Part shown: positions 1 to 7,232 of the stretch, piece by piece
Layout: every line of letters begins with the position of its first letter
How positions within the stretch are numbered: the first letter of the stretch is position 1
Source of the DNA: Chrysochromulina parva
Taxonomy: Eukaryota > Haptophyta > Prymnesiales > Chrysochromulinaceae
DNA: 12,893 nucleotides
NCBI GenBank assembly: GCA_002887195.1
Contig: PJAB01001681.1
Location: forward strand, 1-12,893
Direction: 5' to 3'
Made by a program: the position numbers and the translations under genes
Notes under the pieces: generated by a model
Databases searched by the model: none
Told to the model about the DNA's origin: nothing
The model's input: only the letters and a program-made list of their open reading frames with translations

Positions 1-159
1 TTCTTTTGGGAGTTTTCGGCCAACGAGGTCGAGTTCTCGGCGAGGTCGGCCTTCTTCTTTTGGGAGTTTTCGGCCAACGAGGTCGAGTTCTCGGCGAGGT
101 CGGCCTTCTTCTTTTGGGAGCTTTCGGCCAACGACGTCGAGTTCTCGGCGAGGTCGGCC
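1..159 (-). repeat. 54-bp coding tandem repeat (18-residue unit) at the window edge
   Basis: Nearly three copies of a 54-bp unit lie at about 1-51, 52-105 and 106-159. Read on the minus strand in the exon 12 frame, each encodes ADLAENSTSLAENSQKKK or a one-residue variant. The two copies nearest the edge look identical where they overlap; the inner copy differs at a few bases. The array probably continues beyond position 1. Confidence 0.85.
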
Positions 160-3100
160 TCGCGTTTGGGGGAGGAGGTCAAGAGGCCGCCGCTGCCCGA
201 CACGGCGCTCTCCTCGCTTCGCCCCTTGGCATCGAGCATCAGTTGCGTGGGCGGCGCTGGCAGTTGAGGCAGCGCGCCGCGCGAAGAGGAAGTGGGCATG
301 GCGAAAGCGATGGCGCGCGAAAAGAGGTCATGCGGAATCGCCAAAATAGGGTCTCCTCGGGCGGAGCTCACAAAGGAGGACGGTAGCTGTTCGGTCGACA
401 TGGAGGACTTGACCTTCGAAGCGCCGGAATGCGCCGGATTGGCGCTCGAGGCGGCGCTCGAGGCGGCTACGGTCGAGGAAGCCTCGGCGCTCGAGGCGGC
501 GCTCGAGGCGGCCTCGGTCGAGGAGGCCTCTGGCGGCGAGGGCGGGGGCGAGAAAGGGTAGGGGGCAACACGAGTGCGGGCGACGGTGGATGAGGAGGAG
601 GTGGTGGTGGCGGCGGGGCGGCGGCCGGAGATGAGGCCGAGATCGCCGTGATTGACCATCGTCTGCCACTGGAATTCGTCAAACCACTCGAGGGCCGCCT
701 GGCGTAGCGCCGATGGCGGCGGCGGAGGCGCGGGCGGCGAGGGCGGCGGCGAGGCGGGCGGCCCGGGCGGCGGCCTGGCTCGAGGGTCGGCTCGGCGGTC
801 GGCGAGTGCGGCGAGCGAATCGTCGAACGACTCTGCGCGCCTGCCGAGCATCGGGCGACTCATCAGCTTAGCGGCAATCAGCGGTAATCAGCGGCAATCA
901 GCGGCAATCAGCGGCAATCAGCGGTCATCAATGGTCTCGGCGCGCCTGCCGAGCATCGGGCGACTCATCAGCTTAGCGGCAATCAGCGGCAATCAGTGGT
1001 CTCATCCGTGTCTAGCAGCGGTCAGAGTGGCAATCGGACGCACTCAGAGGCAATCACCTGGGGAGCATTGGGCTCTCCCGGACGGACGGATGCTGGGAAG
1101 GCTGATGAGAGTGCGATCTCGAGGCGCGCAGATCGTCGAGATGGTCCCTCGAGCCAGGGACAGTGTCCAGATGCGCAAGGTGCTGCGAGGCGGAGGATAA
1201 CGTCGACAAGCCGCGCCTGCCGATCACGGGACTCTCGTCCCCGGGGGTCAGTGATCCAAATATGGACGAGAGAGACGCGCTCGATAACTGCCGGTGCAAG
1301 CTCGGGCCGGCGAACGCTTTCGGGTCTCGTCTCCTCGTCGAGTGGGTTGGGCTCATCTCCTCGTCGTCATCAGAGGCGTCCTCGAGTGGGCTCTTGGCCA
1401 TGCGCGACTCCCGCTTCGATGTGCGCGTGGCGCCCTCGAGCAAGAGCTGCGCGGGAAGCGGTGGCCATCAGAGGGACATTAGAGGGTCATCAGTAATGGC
1501 CGAACCATTTCGAGGGTCATCAGAGGGGCATTAGAGGGTCATCAAAGGGACATTCGAGGGTCATCAAAGGGACATTCGAGGGTCATCAGAGGGGCATTAG
1601 AGGGTCATCAGAGGGGCATTAGAGGGTCATCAAAGGGACATTCGAGGGTCATCAAAGGGACATTCGAGGGGCCATGTATGCACCTGCTCTGCCGTGTGCG
1701 CCTTCGCTTCCGGTACCGACTCCCAGCGTTTCTTCTCCACTTCGGACGCGACCTCGAGGAGCTTCTCCTCGGCCGCCACCTGATGAGGGACGCAATCATG
1801 TGCACTCAGACGCAATCAGAGCTTCTCCTCGGCCGCCACCTGATGAGGGACGCCATCAGACGGCATCAGACAGCATCAGACAACCATCAGACGCCATCAG
1901 ACGCCATCAAGCACCATCAAGCACCGGTCACCTCGTTCCGTTCTCGCTCGCGCGAGATTTGCATGTACGGGAGCAGCGAGGCAGTATCGACTTGGATGAC
2001 GTCCTCCACCGAGGCGGAGATGTTGATGCGTTGAAGCAGCATGTGCATCCGCTTCTTGAGGTGGTTCACGTTCACACCCGTCTCGGTGATCAAGTGGAGG
2101 CGCACGTGGCAGTGGCGCCACACCTTGTGCTTCTTGAGCATGTGGGTGATGAGGAGGAGAAGCCCACCGTCGTGCTTAATCCACCACACATCGATGTAGC
2201 CCGCCTGCGGCTCGTGGTTCGTGGGGAAGTCTTTGACGTTGTGGCACACGAGCATCGCCTTCTGGCGGAGCGTCGCCTGAGGAGGAAGGCAATCAGAGCT
2301 CATCCGAGGCAATCAGAGCATCGTCTTCTGGCGGAGCGTCGCCTGATGAGGGAGGCAATCAAAGCTCATCCGAGGCAATCAGAGCATCGCCTTCTGGCGG
2401 AGCGTCGCCTGATGAGGGAGGCAATCAAAGCTCATCCGAGGCAATCAGAGCATCGCCTTCTGGCGGAGCGTCGCCTGATGAGGGAGGCAATCAGAGCTCA
2501 TCCGAGGCAATCAGAGCATCGCCTTCTGGCGGTGCGTCGCTTGGTGGAGCGGGAACTCAGGGGCAGGTGATGAAACACGGGACAGTGACGAAACTCGGGA
2601 CAGGTGACGACACAATCCGAGATGCAATGAGAAGCAATCCGAGATGCAATCCGAGATGCGAATCAGTGTGGCTCTCACCTGGTGAATGGTGGAGAGGAAC
2701 TCGGGCACGTGCTTGGACGGATTGTTCTTCCAGTACCACGGCCAGCCCATGAGGATCGTATTTGGCTTCAGGGAGCCAAGCCCCGCGCACCTGCATGCAT
2801 GCAATGGGTGGCAGTCGGAGGCGATTAGGGGCCATCAGTGGCAGGCGCAAGCCGACTGGTGAGGGAGCCTAATTAGGAAGCCAGGGGAGCCTAATTAGGG
2901 AGCCTAGTGAGGGAGCCTAATTAGGGAGCCAAGCTCCGCTCACTGTATGGCATAGGCCTTGCCATCGCTTGTGTTATGCGAGAGGATCGCCATGGGAAAG
3001 CCTTGCAACCCAATATGCTTCATGAGGCTCGCCATCACGCGCTCCTCCTCCTCCGCCGCGAGCACAGGCGCGATATCGTGGATCGCCTGATGAGGGAGGC

Positions 3101-6074
3101 AATCAGAGCTGATCGAGGCACTTGGGGGCAATCCAAGGCACCCTGCTGATGAGGGAGGCAATCAGAGCTGATCGAGGCAATCAGGGGCAATCCAAGGCAC
3201 CCTGGGGTGCTTACCTCCCCCTTGCGCAGTGCACAATGGCAATCAGTGGCAATCAGTGGCAATCAGTGGCAATCAGTGACAATCAAGGTACCTCCCCCTT
3301 GCGCAGAGGCACAATGGCCGCCGCGACGATCAGTCCCGTGCCGTGACGAAGTTGATGCGCCACGGAGAACATCATCGTGTGCGTGTGCCCGACCCCGAGG
3401 ATGGCGTCGTCGCAGATCTCACCGATCTCGCCGTCCGGGGCGGCGGCCGCGGCGCCGGCAATCGCAGCCTCCTGTGCCTGCAAGCTCCGCAGCTGTGCTA
3501 CTCGTGGATCCTCTGAGCCCAACATGGCGCCGACACGGGCGCCGTGTTGGGCGCCATGGCCCAAGCTAGCACCCACGCCGCCGGCCTGGAGCGCACTCGA
3601 GGGCGCGCGCGCCTTTGCCATATTAGTCGACTCGGCGACTCGGCGCATTGCCATATTAGGCGACTTGGCCGAATCTTCGGCGAGAGAGACGTCCTCGGGC
3701 GCCGTCGTGGGCGCCGCCGTGGGCCGATCGGCAGTCCGGTCGACCTCCTGCAGGGAATAGAGCAGCGGCTTCGAGCATCAAGAGGTATGTGCGTCAGAGG
3801 TAAAGAGCAGGGTTATATAAGCACCTGCAAGGTATAGAGCAAGAGCAGCTGCGGCTTCCAATTCTTATCCAAATGCGCGGCCATGTCGATCGAGAGGAGC
3901 GACTTGACAGCCACGCGAAAGCGCAGGCCGTGTATTGCCGAGCCATAGTCCACGGAGGCAGTGGTGCGCACCTGTGGGGAAGCGCAGGCGCCGTGGTGAG
4001 CGATGGTTGACGGAGGCAGAGGTGCGCACGATGACGATGAGAAGGACGAGCCACAGGAACCCACCCCGAGGCCATCAGAGGCCATCAGAGGCCATCAGAG
4101 GCCATCAGAGGCCATCAGACGCACGATGACGATGAGGAGGACGAGCCACAGGACCCACGCAATGATCGCGTAGATCCAATCGATGAGGAACTGTACGGTC
4201 ACGCACAGCACAAAGCCTGCGAGCCCACTCGACCAATGAAAGTACTTCCAGCGGGGCCGCCAGGTGGGATCCTTGAGGTAGTCGAGGAAGAAGCAATTGA
4301 GGTTCATCGAGGCATAGGTCAACAGGAAGCACCTGTGGGGAAGCGCGGGCGCCGTGATGAGCAAAGGCGACGTGGTGAGCGCCCGCATGCTGGGCAAGGC
4401 GGCTTCAGGTGCTTGCTTACATAGAGAGGAGCGGCGCGATCAGGTTGAGCTCGCCCAGCATCACGAGGAGAGCCCCAATGAGCCAGGAGAGGCCAAGGGC
4501 ACGCTTGGGCTCCCCGTCAGTGAGGACGGCGAAGGGCTTGAGGTAGCGGATCGTGCCCGAGGCAGAGATAGAGGCGAGGAGCATCGGGGCTACTGTTAAG
4601 CATTGCATCGCCTGCCCGAGGCTCGAGACGATAATACCAACCTGCGACGCGGCCATCCGAGGCCATCCGAGGTCATCAGAGATCATCCGAGGCCATCCGA
4701 GGTCATCAGAGATCATCCGAGGCCATCCGAGGTCATCAGAGATTCGAGCTGCGGATGCCAACCTGCGCGGCAGCCACCGAGGGATAGAGGAGCGTGTTGA
4801 TCTGGCCATGGTCCTGCTGCAGGTACGCGCGGGAGCCTACGCCCGCCCAGAGGAACATGAAGGACATGTACATGACGTAGCTGCCGCAGATGGCGCCGAG
4901 CGTGCCCACGGGGATCGAAGCCACCTGATGAAGGATGCAATCAAGAGCTGTCAACAGAGATCAGATGAGGTCATCAGTTGTCATCAAGCTATCGGATGAG
5001 GGAGGCAATCAAGAGGTGTCCTCAGAGGTCCTATGAGGTCATCAGGTGTCATCAAGCTACCGGATCGCGCAGCTTGGCGGCGCGGTTGGCGCCCGAGAGG
5101 ATGCCCGTGAAGCAAGGGAAGAAGATGGCGAGGCACGTCGAGAAGTCATACTCGCCACCAAAATTGGGTCCAAAGTTGTTATAGAAGTTGGTGGTCGAGA
5201 GGCCAGATGCTTTAATGTAGCCCCCTGGGGCTAGGCGCCGGCCAACTATACCGGAACCGGTGCCGGGGTAGGAGGCGTTGATGGCACTGCTGTTGGTGTA
5301 GCTGCTGTTGGCGTAGCTGCTCATGGCGTCGCTGCTGCTGCCTTCGAAGACCCCGAGCGACATATCATACGACTCGAGATTTGGAGCTCCGATGAGCGAG
5401 ATATAGAACGAGATCAGCGTGTACAGCACGATGATGAAGAAGAGGACCCCGATCTGCGAGACGATCTTGGTGCCCGCGTAATTGGAGAGGGCGCAGAAGA
5501 GCATGAAGATCGAGCCCCACAGACGCACATCGAAGTTGCGGAAGCGGAAGCTCCCGGTCAGCTTGAGGGTTTCGTCAAGCGCAAAGAGCTCCTCGCATGC
5601 ACCGAGGCACTCTAGGACAGCAAGGCAGACGAACCCTAGGAAGTAGACGATGCCAGTAGCCGTGGCGATTTCCTTGCCGAGGGCCCGCACGAGCATCATG
5701 TAGACACCATGGGCAGTGTGTGAGCCGCACGTGGCGATCGCCGACATGGCCAGCGCGGTCGTCAGTGCGACGCCGAATGAGAGCGTCACGATCAGGATCG
5801 TCAGGCCGAGGCCCGCGTAGCCGACGATCAAGTAGAAGCGCAAGAAGATGATGACGCCCCACATGTTTTCGCACGTGGGCACGAGCACGCCCTTGAACAT
5901 GCCCAGCTTGTGCTCGACGCTGTGCCCTTTGTGAGCCTCGCTCGTATTCTCAGGCTTGCTCATTGGCAATGGCAAGTTGGCCTTCGTTTCTCTGCCCCTG
6001 GTTCGCGCAGCGCGAAGCCGTGCGGCATCCGAAACGGGCGCGGCGGGCCGCGCATTGGTCGCGGTCTTCGACAT
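1..6074 (-). CDS. Cation-chloride cotransporter, KCC-like (SLC12 family), 12 exons, 3' partial
   Basis: This gene encodes a membrane carrier expected to move K+ and Cl- together. Exons (minus strand): 6074-5061, 4924-4763, 4641-4421, 4332-4125, 3971-3825, 3747-3292, 3086-2944, 2790-2679, 2276-1932, 1779-1684, 1446-1058, 840-1. Every intron is GT-AG and every join keeps the frame, giving at least 1377 residues against roughly 1100 for typical KCCs. The start at 6074 is the first ATG in the open frame and has G at -3. Family marks are the TM1 segment around N70, a TM6 motif FFPCFTGILSGAN (318-330), WRPRWKYFHW (490-499) after the last helices, and the C-terminal IDVWWIKHDGG (849-859). The large loop lies between TM5 and TM6, as in KCCs rather than NKCCs. 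Splice sites are predicted by eye; family assignment is secure, the K-Cl subtype less so. Confidence 0.9.
841..1057 (-). repeat. Intron 11 of the cotransporter gene, with decamers and a duplicated acceptor region
   Basis: A 217-bp intron that splits an Arg codon (AG|G). It holds four tandem decamers, sense CTGATTGCCG, at about 885-925. The acceptor plus exon 12 start (about 832-885) is repeated inside the intron at about 931-980. The 3' end also resembles the end of exon 11 (both contain ATGCTC..CAG), as if the junction had been duplicated and spliced from one copy to the next. Use of the inner acceptor would reach TGA within nine codons. Confidence 0.75.
1447..1683 (-). repeat. Intron 10 of the cotransporter gene, with 20-22 bp minisatellite
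   Basis: A 237-bp intron with donor CAG|GTGCAT and acceptor GCGCAG, phase 0. From about 1480 to 1670 it is almost wholly a minisatellite whose units alternate between 'gggcattagagggtcatcag' and 'gggacattcgagggtcatca' on the plus strand. I did not find a clear copy of flanking exon sequence here, unlike most introns of this gene. The 3' end CGCTTCCC..CAG partly resembles that of introns 3 and 4. Confidence 0.65.
1780..1931 (-). repeat. Intron 9 of the cotransporter gene, with a copy of the exon 10 start
   Basis: A 152-bp phase 0 intron. The last bases of the intron plus the first 21 bases of exon 10 (VAAEEKL) are repeated once inside the intron, at about 1825-1855. Splicing to that inner acceptor would give VAAEEKL followed at once by TGA. 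The 5' half is made of decamer-like units, sense CTGATGGCGT and variants. Confidence 0.75.
2277..2678 (-). repeat. Intron 8 of the cotransporter gene, carrying a 66-bp satellite that includes exon 9 sequence
   Basis: At 402 bp this is the longest intron. A 66-bp unit begins at 2251, 2317, 2383, 2449 and 2515 (plus strand); the first is true exon 9 and the other four lie inside the intron. Each unit contains an acceptor-like CATCAG, about 27 bases of the exon 9 start (ATLRQKAML) and then TGA in the same frame. The outermost copy (2514-2558) lacks the acceptor and instead continues into exon 8-like sequence, so it is a junction copy without an intron. The 5' part has degenerate CGGATTGC-type repeats. 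Confidence 0.85.
2791..2943 (-). repeat. Intron 7 of the cotransporter gene, with palindromic repeats
   Basis: A 153-bp intron splitting a Gln codon (CA|G). Its first 24 bases after the donor repeat the start of exon 8 with few changes; both read GCTTGGCTCCCT. The middle contains three exact copies of the 10-bp palindrome CCTAATTAGG at 2868-2877, 2890-2899 and 2916-2925, each next to GGCTCCCT-like sequence. A CTGATGGCC element lies nearer the 3' end. Confidence 0.75.
3087..3291 (-). repeat. Intron 6 of the cotransporter gene, with five decamers and a copied donor
   Basis: A 205-bp phase 0 intron. Five tandem decamers, sense ACTGATTGCC, fill about 3238-3288. Just beyond them, 3211-3240 repeats the end of exon 6 together with a donor that is closer to consensus (GTAAGC) than the one required by the frame (GTACCT). 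The 3' part is a tandem repeat with two acceptor-like ends, at 3087 and 3146. The first 22 bases of each (3087-3108 and 3146-3167) are identical. Confidence 0.8.
3748..3824 (-). other. Intron 5 of the cotransporter gene, bounded by a direct repeat
   Basis: The shortest intron, 77 bp, phase 0. The last bases of exon 5 (CTCTATACCTTGCAG) recur as the last bases of the intron (CTCTATTCCCTGCAG), so the donor lies at the end of one copy and the acceptor at the end of the other. This is the layout expected when a segment containing AG|G is duplicated in tandem. Confidence 0.8.
3972..4124 (-). repeat. Intron 4 of the cotransporter gene, with five decamers and an intronless junction copy
   Basis: A 153-bp phase 0 intron with donor ATC|GTGCGT. 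Five decamers, sense CTGATGGCCT, lie at about 4072-4119. Next comes 3999-4064, which matches the last ~35 bases of exon 4 (one base change and one inserted base in about 39) and runs without a break into a copy of the first ~30 bases of exon 5 (about five changes). The last 30 bases (3972-4001) match those of intron 3 with two changes. Confidence 0.85.
4333..4420 (-). other. Intron 3 of the cotransporter gene
   Basis: An 88-bp intron with consensus donor GTAAGC and acceptor CCCCACAG, splitting a Met codon (AT|G). It has no decamer array and no clear copy of flanking exon sequence, so it looks the most conventional. Its last 30 bases (4333-4362) are nearly identical to those of intron 4, which shows the two share a source for the 3' end. 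Confidence 0.8.
4642..4762 (-). repeat. Intron 2 of the cotransporter gene, 30-bp repeats and a 10-bp flanking duplication
   Basis: A 121-bp phase 0 intron. Three 30-bp units (plus strand 'gaggccatccgaggtcatca' then 'gagatcatcc') fill about 4650-4742. The 10-mer CCAACCTGCG occurs exactly at both edges, 4637-4646 and 4758-4767, straddling each splice site. This looks like a target-site duplication around AG|GT and also leaves the exact splice point ambiguous by sequence alone. Confidence 0.8.
4925..5060 (-). repeat. Intron 1 of the cotransporter gene
   Basis: A 136-bp phase 0 intron, donor CCG|GTAGCT and acceptor CATCAG|GTGG. Its edges share an imperfect 12-mer (ATCCGGTAGCTT against ATCAGGTGGCTT, 10 of 12). 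Inside is an imperfect tandem duplication of about 65 bp; each unit contains 'gtcatcaagcta' on the plus strand. The 3' end GATTGCATCCTTCATCAG is a variant of the end shared by introns 6, 8 and 9. Confidence 0.75.
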
Positions 6075-6314
6075 GACGCCGGTAAACTCTCCGTTTGTGA
6101 GTCGCTTTGTTTTTGCGATCGAGGGGTCCGCATGAATTAACGAAACTGCCAGGCGTCGCCAGGGGGTTCTTACTAGTACAAGCCCATGGGCGGTGGTTGA
6201 CGAAGCCGCATTCCCACAGAACTTGACTTGACTTGACTTGACATACTCTTGCGACTTATCAACGGCATTCCGCCGACACCATCCGTGCGGGTGTTTGTTT
6301 GCCCTCTCGTCGCC
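6075..6314. promoter_or_regulatory. Divergent promoter region between cotransporter and ankyrin genes
   Basis: The two start codons face away from each other across 240 bp, so this stretch must hold both 5' UTRs and core promoters, or one bidirectional promoter. The only clear structure is four head-to-tail copies of ACTTG at 6221-6240, followed by ACATAC. I see no convincing TATA box. The role is inferred from position only. Confidence 0.4.
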
Positions 6315-7061
6315 ATGCTCAAGCCAAGCCAAATGAAGCTTTGGGCGGCATGCGAGGCCGGTGATGTGGCCGAGGTGCGGCGGTGCTACGAAGACGGCGC
6401 TGATTACAAACAGAAGAATCGATTTGGTTGGACGGCGCTCCACCGCTCGTGCATGGGCGGCAGCTCGGAGTGCGTGGAGCTTGCGCTGCCGCCGGAGCCC
6501 GAGGCGCGCGCTCTGGCTCTGGCACGGCCCGACACGGAGGGCAATTCACCGCTGCACATTGCCGCGGGCTGCGCACATGCAGCTGTCGTCACGCTGCTGC
6601 TGCGAGAGGGCGCCAAGCCTGGAGTGCGAAAGGGCACCGCGGAAGAGTTGAAGGAGGATGGCGCGACGCCGATGCACACCGCGTGCAAAGCGCTTGCGGA
6701 CACGAAAGATCCGCAGCGGCAGGAGCGGCTCATAGACACCATCATCGCGCTGCTCAGCGGCGGAGGCCTGCTCGAGGCTACCGACGAAAAGGGCAAGTTG
6801 GCGGCCGCCTTCTTGCCCAAGCCGCTGTTGTTTCGGCTGCTCACAAGAGTGAAGCAGGAGGAGCTGGGCGGCTCGAAGGCTCCCGCGCCGCCGCCGACCC
6901 CTCTGGCGGAACTCGCGCAGCCGCCGCCAACCCTAACGGCAGAGTCCCAGTCGCCGCCGACCGGCGAGAACCCACTCGTGGCACCGCAGCCGCCGCCGAC
7001 CCCAGCAGCACCGGCGGAACCGCAACCGTCCAGGCAGGTGGATGAGGTCGCGGAAGCCTAG
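6315..7061 (+). CDS. Ankyrin-repeat protein with Pro-rich tail
   Basis: A 248-residue intronless protein. The start ATG at 6315 sits in a good context (cgccATG) and is the first ATG in frame; ATG at 6333 is an alternative. About four ankyrin units occupy residues 8-165: KLWAACEAGDVAEVRRCYEDGAD, WTALHRSCMGG, SPLHIAAGCAHAAVVTLLL and ATPMHTACKAL are typical first- and second-helix sequences. An insertion of acidic/Ala-rich sequence separates the second and third. Residues from about 180 on are Pro-rich with several PPPTP-type motifs and no recognisable domain. Ankyrin repeats bind other proteins; the partner cannot be told. There is no signal peptide or membrane helix, so it is probably cytosolic. 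Confidence 0.85.
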   Translation: MLKPSQMKLWAACEAGDVAEVRRCYEDGADYKQKNRFGWTALHRSCMGGSSECVELALPPEPEARALALARPDTEGNSPLHIAAGCAHAAVVTLLLREGAKPGVRKGTAEELKEDGATPMHTACKALADTKDPQRQERLIDTIIALLSGGGLLEATDEKGKLAAAFLPKPLLFRLLTRVKQEELGGSKAPAPPPTPLAELAQPPPTLTAESQSPPTGENPLVAPQPPPTPAAPAEPQPSRQVDEVAEA

Positions 7062-7232
7062 GGTGGAGAGACGCGCGCTGCATCGCGCGCATCATGGCTC
7101 ATCAGAGGCTGTAAATAAAAAATTTCATTAATATTCCGCATTCTTCTATTCATTCCGATACCGTTACATGAATTCCTCAAAACTGAAATCTCCGAATCGT
7201 TTTCATCAGACATCTTCATTCCAGAGCTAAGC
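7062..7232 (+). other. Short AT-rich spacer between ankyrin gene and repeat-protein gene
   Basis: Only 171 bp separate the stop codon from the next ATG on the same strand. From about 7110 to 7215 the sequence is AT-rich, in sharp contrast to the GC-rich genes around it. It must hold the 3' end of one gene and the promoter of the next. Confidence 0.6.
7114..7119 (+). terminator. Possible polyadenylation signal of the ankyrin gene
   Basis: AATAAA occurs 52 bases after the stop codon in an AT-rich stretch. It overlaps TGTAAAT, the type of signal used in some algae. No transcript evidence is available. Confidence 0.35.

Larger units (their letters stand above)
1..1779 (-). other. Long low-complexity C-terminal tail of the cotransporter (exons 10-12)
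   Basis: Residues 937 onward are poorly conserved. Exon 10 is charged and probably helical (EVEKKRWESVPEAK). Exon 11 is Ser-rich with an acidic patch DASDDDEEMSP and several Ser/Arg stretches that could be phosphorylated. Exon 12 has a Pro-rich run (PPPSPPAPPPPP), then FDEFQWQTMVNHGD, then an Ala/Ser-rich spacer, and ends in an 18-residue tandem repeat at the window edge. Exon 12 is open for all 840 bases with no stop. I cannot align this part to known KCC tails, which usually end soon after the region in exon 9-11, so it may be a lineage-specific extension. Confidence 0.6.
1932..3971 (-). other. Cytosolic C-terminal domain of the cotransporter (exons 5-9)
   Basis: Residues 536-936 match the SLC12 C-terminal domain, which dimerises and regulates transport. 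Exon 5 carries NWKPQLLLLYTLQ, like the NWRPQLLVL stretch of KCCs. Exon 6 (152 residues) opens with an Ala-rich insert of about 100 residues (3747 to about 3430) that I cannot place in the family. Exons 7-8 contain AEEEERVMASL and KPNTILMGWPWYW, matching the KCC KHNTV..WP region. Exon 9 carries IDVWWIKHDGG followed by KKHKVWRHCHVRLH. Exon 7 ends with two bases of a Gln codon completed by exon 8. The protein order agrees fully with the family, which supports the hand-made splicing. Confidence 0.8.
4125..6074 (-). other. Transmembrane core of the cotransporter (exons 1-4)
   Basis: Residues 1-535 hold a short cytosolic N-terminus and the helices of an amino-acid/polyamine/cation (LeuT-like) fold. 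TM1 is near 66-88, TM3 near 121-150 and TM6 near 312-330. From family knowledge, K+ is held by TM1 backbone/Asn, a TM3 Tyr and a TM6 Pro and Thr; N70, Y125, P320 and T323 fit. In TM8 the paired serines that bind Na+ in NKCC align with G401/Q402 here, which favours a Na+-independent transporter. The TM5-TM6 loop (about 230-310) has three N-glycosylation sequons at N256, N261 and N266. The usual GPEFGG after TM3 reads GKEIAT, a clear divergence. Alignments are from memory. Confidence 0.75.

Noticed and set aside
467..682. Short Pro/Arg-rich minus-strand frame
   Set aside because: It is a different frame of exon 12, and its composition is explained by the Ala/Ser/Pro-rich codons of the true frame.
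2251..2545. CRISPR-like array (66-bp regular repeat)
   Set aside because: The units are head-to-tail with no unique spacers, contain exon sequence and splice-site motifs, and sit in a eukaryotic intron.
1674..2570. A 298-residue plus-strand open frame with repeated HRLLAERRLMREAI segments
   Set aside because: It lies antisense to exons 9-10 and introns 8-9 of the cotransporter. Its repeats come from the 66-bp intron satellite, and the minus-strand reading gives a conserved transporter domain.
6249..6314. Earlier start for the ankyrin protein
   Set aside because: The upstream in-frame codon is TTG, which is not a plausible eukaryotic start; ATG at 6315 has a good context.
6075..6443. Extension of the cotransporter N-terminus upstream of 6074
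   Set aside because: The frame stays open to 6443 but has no ATG there, shows no family similarity, and overlaps the ankyrin gene.
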